The notes: generated by a model from the sequence alone, not told the origin. Shown: positions 18,196 through 27,435, counted from the first letter of the stretch. The stretch: 40,754 nucleotides of DNA from Spirochaetaceae bacterium (GCA_009784515.1 WRBN01000004.1:1-40754); one strand, 5' to 3'. Translations and numbers: made by a program.

Positions 18196-20616
18196 ATGAA
18201 TAAATGGATAAAAGACCTTGAAAATCGCATTGAGTACGACTACTTTAAAACTTTAGGTAAAGCTACTAACGAACAGCTACAATTTGCTATAAGCCGCAAA
18301 GCTTTAAGCGAATTATGGCGTAAATGGTTAGCTACTAAAAACTTGCTTTACCGTAATAAAGTAAAGATGGCCTACTATTTTTCTGCCGAATTTTTAATGG
18401 GCCGCTGGTTAGGTAACACCCTCATTAACTTGGGCGAAGAAAAGGTTTTAAGTGAATCCTTAAAGACTATTAACATCGATTATAACACCCTAGAAGAAGT
18501 AGAGGCCGATGCCGGGTTAGGTAACGGCGGGCTTGGCCGTTTGGCTGCCTGTTTTTTAGATAGTATGGCCACCCACAACTTACCGGTAATGGGTTACGGT
18601 ATACGTTACCGTTTTGGTATGTTTGAGCAAAAAATTGTTAATAACGAGCAGATAGAATTGCCCGATAATTGGCTAAGAAACGGCGACCCCGTTGGTGTTA
18701 AACGCGATGACAAAGCCGTTAAAGTTAAATTTGGCGGCCATGTAAAAGTTAGTCAAAATAAAAACGGCGACAATATATACAGTATTGAAGGGGCCGAAGA
18801 AGTGGTAGCCACTCCCTACGATATACCTGTAATTGGCTACAAAACCGATACCGTGCTCACCTTAAGGTTATGGCAAGCCAGCAGCCCCGATGGCTTCGAT
18901 TTAAATTTGTTTCAGAACGAACATTACACCAAGGCTGTAGAAAAAGAAAACCGAGCCGAAGATATTAGTCGCGTGCTTTATCCCGGCGATAGCGGCCCCA
19001 GCGGCAAAACTTTGCGCTTAAGACAGCAATACTTTTTTGTTTCGGCCTCGCTTCAAGATATAATTGTACGTTACAAAGAAATATGGGGTAACGATATTAA
19101 AAAACTACCCGAAGCCGTTAGCGTACAAATGAACGATACGCACCCCGCCATCGCCGTAGCCGAGCTTATGCGTTTGCTCGTAGATGAAGAAGGCTTAGGC
19201 TGGGACGAAGCGTGGCAAATAACCATTAAATGCTGCGCCTACACCAACCACACCGTGTTGGCCGAAGCCTTAGAGATGTGGCCTATCGATATTTTTGCCG
19301 CTTTAATGCCGCACCACTATCAAATTATCGAAGAAATTAACCGCCGCTTTTTAGGTTATTTGCGCAGCGAATACCCTAATAATTGGCACAAGCAAGGCAG
19401 TATGTCCATCATTGGTGATGGTAAAGTTAAAATGGCTTTTTTAGCCATTGTGGGCAGCCATAGCGTTAATGGCGTAGCGGCTTTGCACACTCAAATTTTA
19501 AAAGATAAAGTTTTGCGCGATTGGTATCAGCTTTTCCCCGATAAATTTAATAACAAAACCAATGGCGTTACCCAACGCCGCTGGCTGCTTAAAGCCAACC
19601 CCGAGCTGGCAAGTTTTATTAGCAGTAAAATAGGTGAAGGCTGGATAACCAACCTTGACGAATTAACCAAATTAAAACCTTTAGCCGCTAAAGATGATGT
19701 GCTAAGCGAATTTATGCAAATAAAACGCCGTAACAAACAAAAATTAGCTAATTATATTTTAGCTAATAACGGTGTAAGTGTTAGACTAGATTCTATCTTT
19801 GATGTACAAGTTAAACGTATACACGAATATAAACGTCAATTATTAGCGGCTTTGTATGTTATTTATCTGTACCGCGAGCTAAAGGCTAACCCTAACCTAG
19901 ATATAGTGCCGCGCACCTTTATTTTTAGCGGGAAGGCAGCCAGTACCTACAAACAAGCTAAACTTATTATTAAATTAATTAACACTTTAGGTGCGGTTAT
20001 TAATAATGATACCAGCTTGAATGATAAACTTAAAGTTGTCTTTTTGGCTAATTACCGAGTGAGTTTGGCCGAAAAAATCTTCCCCGCCAGCGATATTAGC
20101 GAGCAAATCTCCACCGCTGGCTATGAGGCCAGCGGTACCGGTAACATGAAGTTTATGCTAAACGGCGCCATTACTTTAGGCACAATGGACGGCGCTAATG
20201 TAGAAATTGTGGAAGAAGCCGGCGCCGAAAATGCCTTTATCTTTGGCCTTTCGTCCGATGAAGTAACGGCGGTACGAGCCAGCTACTCGGTAGGCGAGCT
20301 GCTGGCTAAAGATGCCGAGCTGGCGCAAATCCTTGATATGCTGGTGAGCGGCCCTTTAACCGTTAATGGCGATTTTAGGGAGCTTTACAACAGCTTAGTG
20401 CATGGCGTTAATGGCAGCCCGGCCGACTATTATATGATATTAAAAGATTTTAGAAGCTATGTTAGCGCCCAAAAAACGGTGGATAGCCTGTTCCGTAACC
20501 AAGACGAATGGGCGCGCCGGGCCTTTTTAAATGTGGCTAGCGCCGGTAAATTTAGTAGCGACCGTACAGTTAAGGAATATGCCAGCGAAATTTGGAATAT
20601 AAAACCATTTAAGTAA
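18196..20616 (+). CDS. glgP: Glycogen/starch phosphorylase
   Basis: Phosphorolyses alpha-1,4-glucan to glucose-1-phosphate (GT35 family, PLP-dependent). At 806 residues it has the full family length. Visible hallmarks are GLGNGGLGRLAACFLDS near residue 107, the NDTHPA segment, RIHEYKRQ, and the PLP site EASGTGNMKFMLNGA with Lys652. It is the second gene of the trpS unit, with a strong AAAGGAGG site. A clear terminator follows at 20630. Together with galU, which uses glucose-1-phosphate, it points to glycogen use and storage. Confidence 0.97.
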   Translation: MNKWIKDLENRIEYDYFKTLGKATNEQLQFAISRKALSELWRKWLATKNLLYRNKVKMAYYFSAEFLMGRWLGNTLINLGEEKVLSESLKTINIDYNTLEEVEADAGLGNGGLGRLAACFLDSMATHNLPVMGYGIRYRFGMFEQKIVNNEQIELPDNWLRNGDPVGVKRDDKAVKVKFGGHVKVSQNKNGDNIYSIEGAEEVVATPYDIPVIGYKTDTVLTLRLWQASSPDGFDLNLFQNEHYTKAVEKENRAEDISRVLYPGDSGPSGKTLRLRQQYFFVSASLQDIIVRYKEIWGNDIKKLPEAVSVQMNDTHPAIAVAELMRLLVDEEGLGWDEAWQITIKCCAYTNHTVLAEALEMWPIDIFAALMPHHYQIIEEINRRFLGYLRSEYPNNWHKQGSMSIIGDGKVKMAFLAIVGSHSVNGVAALHTQILKDKVLRDWYQLFPDKFNNKTNGVTQRRWLLKANPELASFISSKIGEGWITNLDELTKLKPLAAKDDVLSEFMQIKRRNKQKLANYILANNGVSVRLDSIFDVQVKRIHEYKRQLLAALYVIYLYRELKANPNLDIVPRTFIFSGKAASTYKQAKLIIKLINTLGAVINNDTSLNDKLKVVFLANYRVSLAEKIFPASDISEQISTAGYEASGTGNMKFMLNGAITLGTMDGANVEIVEEAGAENAFIFGLSSDEVTAVRASYSVGELLAKDAELAQILDMLVSGPLTVNGDFRELYNSLVHGVNGSPADYYMILKDFRSYVSAQKTVDSLFRNQDEWARRAFLNVASAGKFSSDRTVKEYASEIWNIKPFK

Positions 20617-20629
20617 GTGTTTATAGGCA

Positions 20630-20657
20630 GCCTCTGTGTTTTAGCAGAGGCTTTTTT
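20630..20657 (+). terminator. Intrinsic terminator of trpS-glgP
   Basis: GCCTCTG (20630-20636) pairs with CAGAGGC (20645-20651) around an 8-nt loop, followed by TTTTTT. It lies 14 bp after the glgP stop. Confidence 0.92.
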
Positions 20658-20752
20658 AAAACGATTTATTAATTGAACCAGCCTTTTATAAGCATCGAGC
20701 GGTACTTTAAGCTTAACAATTAACCAAAAGTTAATTATTTATACATATCACT

Positions 20753-20784
20753 CTCAATCCTCTTCGCCGGCGAAAAGGATTGAG
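20753..20784. repeat. Long palindrome, 16-bp arms with no loop
   Basis: CTCAATCCTCTTCGCC is followed directly by GGCGAAAAGGATTGAG; 15 of 16 pairs match and the centre is CGCCGGCG. It starts 5 bp beyond the stop of the minus-strand RadC-like gene. On the minus strand no T-run follows it, so it is an imperfect candidate for an intrinsic terminator and could be a protein-binding or RNA-stability element. Confidence 0.75.
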
Positions 20785-20788
20785 TAGA

Positions 20789-21550
20789 TTATTTTTTGGC
20801 CAGTTCTTCCCTAAGTTTTGCTATCTCTTCCGCTTGCTTGGTAAGCAGCTGGTCTTGATTTTGAGCTATGGTTGCTAACCGGCCCATCTTTTCGGCTTGT
20901 TTCTTTAACTCTTCTTCACGTTTAGCAATAATTTCGTCTTTTAGCCTAATAACTTCGGCAACTTCTTCGGCCTCTAGGTCGGCCCATATGGCATCTTTTT
21001 CTAAGGCTTCAAATATACCTTCATCTAACATACTAATGGTTTTTAATTGCGGGTCTATCACCATGTGGTCATACACTATAATATCCAGCATGTTACCGGC
21101 ACGTATCAGTTTAGTGGTGGTATCTTTATCGGTTTTACTAAAGGGTAGCGGTTCACCGGCCGGGTGATTGTGCACAAATACGGCATAGTAGGCTTTGTAA
21201 TAAACAAAACCTCTAAAAGCTTTTAAGATGGGGAACTTTACCGAAAGTTTATCACCGGTGGCAATTAAATCTAAAAAACATAATTCAAAGTTTTCGTTAA
21301 AGCCGATGGTCCATAGGTGTTCGCTGGCGGCGTTAAAACCTTCTTCGCCTATCCGCAAAATGGCAGCCCGTTCATCGTCGGGCGGAATATGAATTTGAGA
21401 GTGAATACTGGTTTTAATGGGCCGAGCGTTATCCAGCGGTACCACTTTAAGCTCGCGGCTTAAAACGGCTTGCATTATTTTTATAATATCTTGCAAGCTG
21501 TTAAGCGGCCATTCTTGTTCTATATTAGATGGTTCTTGAGCGCTCTGCAT
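20789..21550 (-). CDS. RadC/JAB-like protein with C-terminal coiled coil
   Basis: A 253-residue protein. Residues of about 60-190 look like the RadC-type JAB (MPN) fold, with HNHPAGEP at 127-134 (His127, His129). The third ligand appears at Asp141, one residue further on than the usual HxH-x7-S-x2-D spacing, so metal binding may be altered. The RadC helix-hairpin-helix part is missing. Residues 195-253 form a charged coiled coil with two copies of a KQAEExxxL-like pattern. An AAAGGT site supports ATG 21550. It is 3 bp downstream of the tetR gene and almost surely cotranscribed. RadC-like JAB proteins have no settled function. Confidence 0.75.
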   Translation of the reverse strand: MQSAQEPSNIEQEWPLNSLQDIIKIMQAVLSRELKVVPLDNARPIKTSIHSQIHIPPDDERAAILRIGEEGFNAASEHLWTIGFNENFELCFLDLIATGDKLSVKFPILKAFRGFVYYKAYYAVFVHNHPAGEPLPFSKTDKDTTTKLIRAGNMLDIIVYDHMVIDPQLKTISMLDEGIFEALEKDAIWADLEAEEVAEVIRLKDEIIAKREEELKKQAEKMGRLATIAQNQDQLLTKQAEEIAKLREELAKK

Positions 21551-21553
21551 TAG

Positions 21554-22147
21554 TTAATTTACCTTTATATTTTTAATGGCTAACCGGATAATATTTTGAC
21601 ATTCTTCGGCGTTGGTTTTAAAAAGGGCTATCTGCAAAAGGCTGGTTTGCCCGATGGTAAATAAAAAGTTAAGCTGCTTGCTGGCGTTTTTAACAAATTC
21701 GCCTTGCTTTTCACCGTTAATTAAAACAGAGTAAATTAAGCGTTTAAATTTAATGGTACGGCGTTTGGCGTAATATTTAAATTTTTTTTCGTTACCGCTG
21801 CTACATAGCTCAAAATAATAATGTACAATAGCCCCCAGCAGCGATTTTTCGTTAAGCATCGTGGTAAACAAGCTATCTAAAATGGTAAGCAGCTGCTCTT
21901 CTTTAGCGGCAGGGCCGGCGACAATTTGTTTATAATCTTCGTACATTTTATCGGTTACATTTTTAACGGCATAATGAAAAATATCACCTTTATCGGTAAA
22001 ATATTGGTACAAAATAGGACGATTAATGCCCGAACGTTCGGCAATAAGGGCTAAGGTGGTGTCTTTTACACCTAATTCGTTAAAGATATTAAGAGCCTCT
22101 TTTAAGATAAGCTCTCTTCTTTCGCTGTGGTCAATAATTCGCGGCAT
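21554..22147 (-). CDS. TetR/AcrR family transcriptional regulator
   Basis: A 197-residue repressor-type protein. The N-terminal DNA-binding domain (about 8-52) has the TetR pattern, with the HTH in LALIAERSGINRPILYQYFTDK. The remaining helices form a ligand and dimer domain that I cannot assign. There is no ribosome binding site at ATG 22147; a promoter ends 8 nt upstream and overlaps an inverted repeat, which suggests a leaderless, autoregulated gene. The RadC-like gene is directly downstream and is the most likely co-regulated target. Confidence 0.88.
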   Translation of the reverse strand: MPRIIDHSERRELILKEALNIFNELGVKDTTLALIAERSGINRPILYQYFTDKGDIFHYAVKNVTDKMYEDYKQIVAGPAAKEEQLLTILDSLFTTMLNEKSLLGAIVHYYFELCSSGNEKKFKYYAKRRTIKFKRLIYSVLINGEKQGEFVKNASKQLNFLFTIGQTSLLQIALFKTNAEECQNIIRLAIKNIKVN

Positions 22148-22155
22148 TTTTAGTA

Positions 22156-22184
22156 TTGTTACATTTTTTTTCTAAAAATGTCAA
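22156..22184 (-). promoter_or_regulatory. tetR promoter with overlapping inverted repeat
   Basis: On the minus strand, TTGACA (22179-22184) abuts the stop of the upstream LysM gene. A 17-bp spacer leads to a weak -10, TAACAA (22156-22161), 8 nt before ATG 22147. The inverted repeat ACATTTTT / AAAAATGT (22161-22168 and 22174-22181, 5-bp gap) spans the spacer and is a plausible TetR operator. Confidence 0.55.
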
Positions 22185-23141
22185 CTAAGCGCGAGGGGCT
22201 AAATGCGGGTCGATAAAAACCCCGTTGTTAAAGACCGAAAAAAATATATCTCTGCTACGCGAGGTATTACCAAGTATGGTGCCGCTTTGTACGTTATCGC
22301 CTATGCTAACAAGTACGGTATCAAAACCGCTGTAAACATAAAAATAATTGGTGTCATGGTGTAAAATAAGCACTACATGGCCTAGTTCGCGGTAAATGCC
22401 GGTGTACATAACCGTACCCGCCACCAAAGACAGGATAGGGCTTTGGCCGTTAACGGCAATGCGCACCCCGCCTTGCACGCCGTTATTGGGCGAAACCGGC
22501 CCGCTGGCCGGCCAAGTTAAGCCATTAACTACCGGCAAAGTGGCATTGGGCCTAGTAGTAGCCGGAGTATTATTATTATTATTATTATTATTAGGCGGTG
22601 GCGTTACCGTAATGGGCGGCGGCACGGCGGTGGTAACCGGTGGTACGGCCGGTTGTTGGTTAGGGGTAACCGGCGGAGTTATCGGCGGTGATAAAGCGGC
22701 GGTATTATGAGGTTGGTTATTTTGCCGGTTAAAATGTAATACCTCACCGGCACGTAAAGGAGTACTGGCCGTACGGCCAAGTAAAGCCAGTAGCTCGGTT
22801 ACTGTAATGTTAAAGTTACGGGCTATGCTAAAGTAGGTATCGCCCCTATTAACTAAGTAAGTAGCCGGCAAGGTAGAGTTACCGGGTACAGTCTGATTGT
22901 TATTATTTTGATTTTGTGGAATAGTTAATAATAAACCCACAGGTAAATTATCTACCCTAGTAAGATTATTGCTTTGCATTATATCGGCTACAGAGACATT
23001 AAAACGGCGGGATAAGCTAAATAAAGTTTCTCCCCTCTCTAAACGGTGCTGTAATTGAGCCTGTGCATTAAAACTAGCCATACAAATAAGGGCAAAAAGT
23101 AATAGCAATTTCATAATTAATTTTTCGTCTGTAAAAACCAT
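22185..23141 (-). CDS. LysM protein with degenerate M23 (NlpD-like) domain
   Basis: A 318-residue exported cell-wall protein. A signal segment (hydrophobic core about 10-28, ending AQA) is followed by two LysM peptidoglycan-binding repeats (about 31-75 and 94-138), a Pro/Asn/Thr linker with eight consecutive Asn, and an M23/LytM-fold domain (about 205-318). The zinc ligands of active M23 enzymes are missing: the HxxxD site reads GGVRIAV, and the final HxH reads DIFFSV. This matches the inactive NlpD/EnvC type, which activates amidases rather than cutting. AAAGG, 9 nt before ATG 23141, supports this start; ATG 23114 would give a shorter signal peptide. Confidence 0.85.
   Translation of the reverse strand: MVFTDEKLIMKLLLLFALICMASFNAQAQLQHRLERGETLFSLSRRFNVSVADIMQSNNLTRVDNLPVGLLLTIPQNQNNNNQTVPGNSTLPATYLVNRGDTYFSIARNFNITVTELLALLGRTASTPLRAGEVLHFNRQNNQPHNTAALSPPITPPVTPNQQPAVPPVTTAVPPPITVTPPPNNNNNNNNTPATTRPNATLPVVNGLTWPASGPVSPNNGVQGGVRIAVNGQSPILSLVAGTVMYTGIYRELGHVVLILHHDTNYFYVYSGFDTVLVSIGDNVQSGTILGNTSRSRDIFFSVFNNGVFIDPHLAPRA
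22568..22591. repeat. ATT trinucleotide tract coding for polyasparagine
   Basis: Eight consecutive ATT-type triplets in the linker of the LysM/M23 gene encode Asn8 on the minus strand. Changes in copy number would alter the linker length without shifting the frame. Confidence 0.8.
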
Positions 23142-23303
23142 AAAATTTAACCTTTATCGTCATCTTAAGTAAAAAGTTTAGTATTTTTTTTACTTTTTTT
23201 TAAAGCGGCAAGTTTTGATTATTGGCTTTAGCTTAAAAAAGTCTTTAATTAAACATTATGCTTTATAAAATTATTAAATTTGTGTAATAATTGCAGCTTG
23301 TTA

Positions 23304-23333
23304 TTTACATAGCAATTTAAATTATGGTATAAT
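23304..23333 (+). promoter_or_regulatory. Promoter of maf
   Basis: -35 TTTACA (23304-23309), 18-bp spacer and an extended -10 TGGTATAAT with TATAAT at 23328-23333. The leader of about 23 nt contains AAGGA before ATG 23363. Confidence 0.75.
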
Positions 23334-23362
23334 ATGGCTTACAGCAAGGAATAGTTTAACTT

Positions 23363-23944
23363 ATGGAAACATTAATTTTAGCTTCGGCATCGCCGCGCAG
23401 GCAAGAGCTCTTAAAAACGGTAGGTATCCCGTTTAGGGCTGCACCCAGTAATATTGATGAAACTATTAATGAAGGCGAAGGCCCCAAAGAGGCCGCTCTT
23501 AGGTTAGCCGGCGGTAAAATTAACGCTTTTTTACAAAACGAACGCAGTATTGGCTGCCATTGGGTAATAGCGGCCGATACTTTTATTTATTTAGACGGCG
23601 CCATTTATGGTAAAGCTAATAGCCGTGATGATGCCGAGCAGCTTTTAAAAAAACTATCTATGCGCCGGCATCAGGTTTATACCGGTCTTGCCGTTTATAA
23701 TCGCGGCGAAGGCCGTACGGTAACGACGGTAGAGGTTACCGAAGTAGAGTTTTTGCGTTTAACCCCAGAAGATATAGATTGGTATTTAGATAGCGGCGAG
23801 TGGCAAGATGCTGCTGGCAGCTACAAAATACAAGGCAAAGCGCAAGTTTTTATTAAAGCCGTGCATGGCAGCGTAAGTAACGTTATGGGCTTGCCTTTGC
23901 ATAGATTATACGCTATTTTAAAAGAATTAAACTATAAATTTTAA
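23363..23944 (+). CDS. maf: Maf-family nucleotide pyrophosphatase
   Basis: Hydrolyses non-canonical or pyrimidine NTPs to NMPs, a house-cleaning role. At 193 residues it fits the family. The phosphate-binding start LILASASPRRQELL, the conserved Asp in VIAADTF (about residue 70), GKANSRDDAEQLLKKLS and the C-terminal GSVSNVMGLP motif are all present. A hairpin without a T-run (AGCGGCTT 23955-23962 / AAGCCGCT 23980-23987) lies between it and pheT, which has its own promoter. Confidence 0.95.
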   Translation: METLILASASPRRQELLKTVGIPFRAAPSNIDETINEGEGPKEAALRLAGGKINAFLQNERSIGCHWVIAADTFIYLDGAIYGKANSRDDAEQLLKKLSMRRHQVYTGLAVYNRGEGRTVTTVEVTEVEFLRLTPEDIDWYLDSGEWQDAAGSYKIQGKAQVFIKAVHGSVSNVMGLPLHRLYAILKELNYKF

Positions 23945-23954
23945 GCTAAAATAA

Positions 23955-23987
23955 AGCGGCTTTTGCTTTTAAAGTAGTTAAGCCGCT
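23955..23987 (+). terminator. Weak terminator-like hairpin after maf
   Basis: Perfect 8-bp arms AGCGGCTT / AAGCCGCT with a 17-nt loop. It is followed by CTTGC instead of a T-run, so termination would be inefficient or factor-dependent. Confidence 0.45.
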
Positions 23988-23988
23988 C

Positions 23989-24017
23989 TTGCAACATTTA
24001 CCTTAGTAAGCTATACT
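23989..24017 (+). promoter_or_regulatory. pheT promoter, leaderless type
   Basis: TTGCAA (23989-23994), 17-bp spacer and TATACT (24012-24017), then TAGTT and ATG 24023. There is no Shine-Dalgarno sequence between the -10 and the start. Confidence 0.55.
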
Positions 24018-24022
24018 TAGTT

Positions 24023-26389
24023 ATGGATATTTCGTTAAATACCTTAAAAAATTATGTAAAAATCCCCGTTAGCGCCCAACAATTAGCGGCACAACTTACC
24101 GAAGCCGTTTGTGAGTGCGAAGTAGAACATGTAAGTTACCGGCACTTAAATAAAATTATTGCCGTTAAAATTACCGCCATTCAGGCGCACCCGCAGGCCG
24201 ATAACCTAAAACTGGTAAGTTTTAGCGCCGGTCAAAACGAACAGCAAGTAGTTTGCGGCGCGCCCAATGCGGCCATTGGCCTAATTGTGCCTTATGCCCC
24301 AGTAGGGGCTACTTTAGCCAATGGTATAACTTTGCAAGCTAAAGAGATTAGGGGCATTGTTAGCAGCGGTATGCTATGCAGCGAAGCCGAGCTGGGTTTA
24401 AGCGATAACCACGAAGGCCTGATGGTACTGCCGTCCGCTGCGGTAATTGGCCAAAGCTTAAGCCAGTTATTACCCGAAGATGACATTTTAATTATCGATA
24501 ATAAATCAATCACTCATCGCTGCGATTTATGGAGCCTTGAGGGACTGGCCCGCGAGATAGCGGCTTTGTTAAATATTCCTTATCAAAATAATTTTAATCA
24601 AGACTGGACGGAGCAACAGCGGCAGCTTTTTACTAAGCAAAACTCGTTTGATATTAAAGTAAACGAAAGCGCCGCCTTAACTTATGCCGGCTTTAATGTA
24701 AGCGGGGTGGCAGCTGTACCTAGCCCCGCATGGCTGGCCGATAATTTAATGGCCGCCGGTATTAGGCCCATTAATGCTTTGGTAGATATATCTAACTTTG
24801 TGATGCTGGAACTGGGTATCCCCACTCACTTTTTTGATGAAACCGCTATTAAAGGCAGCCTTAAGGTTTACCAGTTGGATAAAGACAAACTCTTTACCAC
24901 GCTAGACGGCAAAGAGCGTAAACTTACCGCCGGTGATACCGTTATTGCCGATGAGGAAAAACCGCTGGTTATTGCCGGTATTATGGGCGGCCAAAACAGT
25001 ATGGTTAATAACGCTACCACCAACCTTTTTGTAGAGGTAGCGGTGTGGAAAGGGGAAGCCATTCGTAAGACCAGCTTGCGGCTGGGGCTGCGCACCGATG
25101 CCTCGATTAGGTACGAAAAAGCCCTTGATGTAACAAGGGTAGAGCGCAGCTTGTTGCGCTGTGCGCAGTTAATTAAACAAATCTTTCCGCAGGCTAACTT
25201 TAATGCTATAAGTTATGGCCTAAAAGGTAACTTTGAACCGTACTCGGTTAAAGTTAATTTAAGCAGATTTAATAAACTTTTAGGTTTTAACGTAGCGGCT
25301 AACGAAGCGACGGCTATTTTAGAGCGGTTAGCTTTTAAAGTTGATTTAAACGCTGATAATACTTTGCAAGTGTATCCACCTAGTTTTAGAAGCGCCAAAC
25401 ACCGGCTGCTGGAGGCCGATATTTACGAAGAATTAGGCCGTATGCTGGGGTACCACAACATAAAACCCGAACCGGCTTTGTGGCCGCTGCAAATAGAAGA
25501 TACCCCGTTAACTTTTACTTTTGAACGAAATTTAAAGGATTTTTTTAGTAGTAAAAATTTGTACGAAGTTTATACCAACCCGCTTATCGGCAGCGCTTTA
25601 CTTAACGAGGCGCAGTGGCCCAGCGAAGGTGAGCCGCTTAAGCTAGCTAACTCTATCTCGCCGGAGCACGGCTTAATGCGGCCGGCCTTAACGCCCTCTA
25701 TATTAAAGATAACTAAATACAACCAAAGTAATTACGAAAGTTTTGCCTTATACGAATACGGCCGTGCCTTTGCCGCTAACGAAACTAACTTTGCCGAAGA
25801 CCATTACAAATTGGCTTTAGCTTTGTTTAGCCGTAAAGACAACAGGTTTATAGAAGCCGTTAATTTATTAAAAACCTTTTATAAAACTTTTAATCTTAAT
25901 TTTACTTTGGTTAATTTACCTTACTTAAATTGGAATGGGCTGCACCCCTACGAAAACTTTACAATCCAAGCCGGGGGGCAAAATTTAGGCTTTGTCAGCA
26001 CCGTTCACCCATCATTATTAAATAGCTATAAAATTAAGGGCAACTTAGCGCTGGCCGAGTTAAATTTAACTAATTACCGCCAGCAAGCTAAACCTAAAGT
26101 GCAATTTAAACCGCTGAGCAAATTTCCGCACAGCACTTTCGATTGTACAGTTATTGTCAGCGGGCACGAAGCCAACTTGGTATTAGCCGTACTTAATCAA
26201 GAAACGGTACCTTATTGGCAGCAAAGTTTAATAGAAAGTGTTTTTAATTTGGCCGATGGTAACCGGGCCGTTACCATTCGCACTACTTTAGCTAGCGACA
26301 ATAAAACTTTAAATAGCGATGAAATTAAAAAAAGCGAAGATTTAATTGTCAACTTACTTGACAAAGCAGGATATAAGCTTAAAATTTAG
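24023..26389 (+). CDS. pheT: Phenylalanyl-tRNA synthetase beta subunit
   Basis: Beta chain of the alpha2beta2 enzyme that charges tRNA-Phe. At 788 residues it is full-length, with the N-terminal EMAP-II-like tRNA-binding domain (about 40-145, VVCGAPN and GVVSSGMLCS-like motifs), B3/B4 editing domain (about 200-370, RPINALVDISNFVMLELG and GIMGG), B5 domain (about 395-470), a class II-like core and the C-terminal FDX-ACB anticodon-binding domain (about 695-788). pheS is not adjacent. The gene lacks a ribosome binding site and seems to start at its own leaderless promoter. The lipoprotein gene begins 10 bp after its stop. Confidence 0.96.
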   Translation: MDISLNTLKNYVKIPVSAQQLAAQLTEAVCECEVEHVSYRHLNKIIAVKITAIQAHPQADNLKLVSFSAGQNEQQVVCGAPNAAIGLIVPYAPVGATLANGITLQAKEIRGIVSSGMLCSEAELGLSDNHEGLMVLPSAAVIGQSLSQLLPEDDILIIDNKSITHRCDLWSLEGLAREIAALLNIPYQNNFNQDWTEQQRQLFTKQNSFDIKVNESAALTYAGFNVSGVAAVPSPAWLADNLMAAGIRPINALVDISNFVMLELGIPTHFFDETAIKGSLKVYQLDKDKLFTTLDGKERKLTAGDTVIADEEKPLVIAGIMGGQNSMVNNATTNLFVEVAVWKGEAIRKTSLRLGLRTDASIRYEKALDVTRVERSLLRCAQLIKQIFPQANFNAISYGLKGNFEPYSVKVNLSRFNKLLGFNVAANEATAILERLAFKVDLNADNTLQVYPPSFRSAKHRLLEADIYEELGRMLGYHNIKPEPALWPLQIEDTPLTFTFERNLKDFFSSKNLYEVYTNPLIGSALLNEAQWPSEGEPLKLANSISPEHGLMRPALTPSILKITKYNQSNYESFALYEYGRAFAANETNFAEDHYKLALALFSRKDNRFIEAVNLLKTFYKTFNLNFTLVNLPYLNWNGLHPYENFTIQAGGQNLGFVSTVHPSLLNSYKIKGNLALAELNLTNYRQQAKPKVQFKPLSKFPHSTFDCTVIVSGHEANLVLAVLNQETVPYWQQSLIESVFNLADGNRAVTIRTTLASDNKTLNSDEIKKSEDLIVNLLDKAGYKLKI

Positions 26390-26399
26390 AGGTATGAAA

Positions 26400-27434
26400 A
26401 TGAAAAAAATTATTTTATTATTAGCGGCCGCCTTGTTTATTGTAAGTTGCGGTAACGATAATACCGTAGAGGTTTATGTGCCGCCGGCCGCCGATGAAAG
26501 TTTTGTTACGCCGGTTACCCCTATCGCCGAGATACCGGCTGCGGTGGTTATTCAGCAAGATACTCTTTTGTTTAGAGGGGTAAACGCCAACGGCGGCCTG
26601 ATTAACGGCCTTGCTTTGCCTATCGGCAGTACCGTCATTTTAGACGAAGAAACCCCGCCGCATAGTAACGGCCACGTGCGCGCCAGCGATTTAGCCAGCG
26701 GCGAATCGGGATTTATCAGCCCGCACGCCATTTTAAGACATGGCGTACTAGCAGTAGTCAATATCCCTAATGTTGCCTTAAGGCAAAATCCCGATAATAT
26801 CCGTATCGCCGATGCAACCATACCGGCTATGGCCATTGTGGGTATTGTACCAAACAGCGAACGTAACGGGTTTGTCGAGGTTAAATATATGTCGCACTTT
26901 TGGCTGCGGGTGCAAAATCACTTCATCAATTTAAACGATGTTAGTTTAAACCCTACCGACATTACTTTAGCTACTCTTTATTATTTGGCTTTAAACGAAC
27001 GTAACCCAACTTTAAGAGACCGTTATATGAACGAGGCTTTGGCGCTGGCTAACGAAAATCTTTTTAGTGCGGCGTATATTTTTGCCTTCCACGAGTTTTT
27101 ACAAAGGCCTGTCTTTAACCCTATTGCCGCCAATACCGCCAGCTTACGCGAAAGAAGCGCTACCACTTTTTTTGCCGAGCCTAACCCGTACAGCTTGCAG
27201 CTGGCCACCATCTTTACCCCCATTTTGCCTACCAGTTTAGCCAATCTTAATTTGGTAGAAGAGCTGGCCGATTTTCAGGGCAATATCTGGGTGCGCGATG
27301 CCAATTTTGGTTTTGTGCCGGCCAGTAATATTAATCTTACCTTTACGGCTCCTCCGCCTGCTCCGGCACCGGTTGCGGCTCCGCAGCCGGAAGTAACGGC
27401 GGCCGATGATGACGCACCCATAAGAGAGGAATAA
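26400..27434 (+). CDS. Lipoprotein with SH3-like segments
   Basis: A 344-residue membrane-anchored protein with a lipoprotein signal peptide: MKKIILLLAAALFIVSC, lipid-modified Cys17. ATG 26400 has AGAGG at 7-nt spacing and is preferred to the upstream ATG at 26394 or longer forms. Residues of about 60-110 and 115-170 look like SH3b-type beta domains (SGESGFISPHAIL, NVALRQNPDNI). A helical part follows, then a last SH3-like piece and an acidic Pro/Ala tail. Two bases separate it from galU. Its job is unknown; an envelope role is likely. Confidence 0.8.
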   Translation: MKKIILLLAAALFIVSCGNDNTVEVYVPPAADESFVTPVTPIAEIPAAVVIQQDTLLFRGVNANGGLINGLALPIGSTVILDEETPPHSNGHVRASDLASGESGFISPHAILRHGVLAVVNIPNVALRQNPDNIRIADATIPAMAIVGIVPNSERNGFVEVKYMSHFWLRVQNHFINLNDVSLNPTDITLATLYYLALNERNPTLRDRYMNEALALANENLFSAAYIFAFHEFLQRPVFNPIAANTASLRERSATTFFAEPNPYSLQLATIFTPILPTSLANLNLVEELADFQGNIWVRDANFGFVPASNINLTFTAPPPAPAPVAAPQPEVTAADDDAPIREE

Positions 27435-27435
27435 A

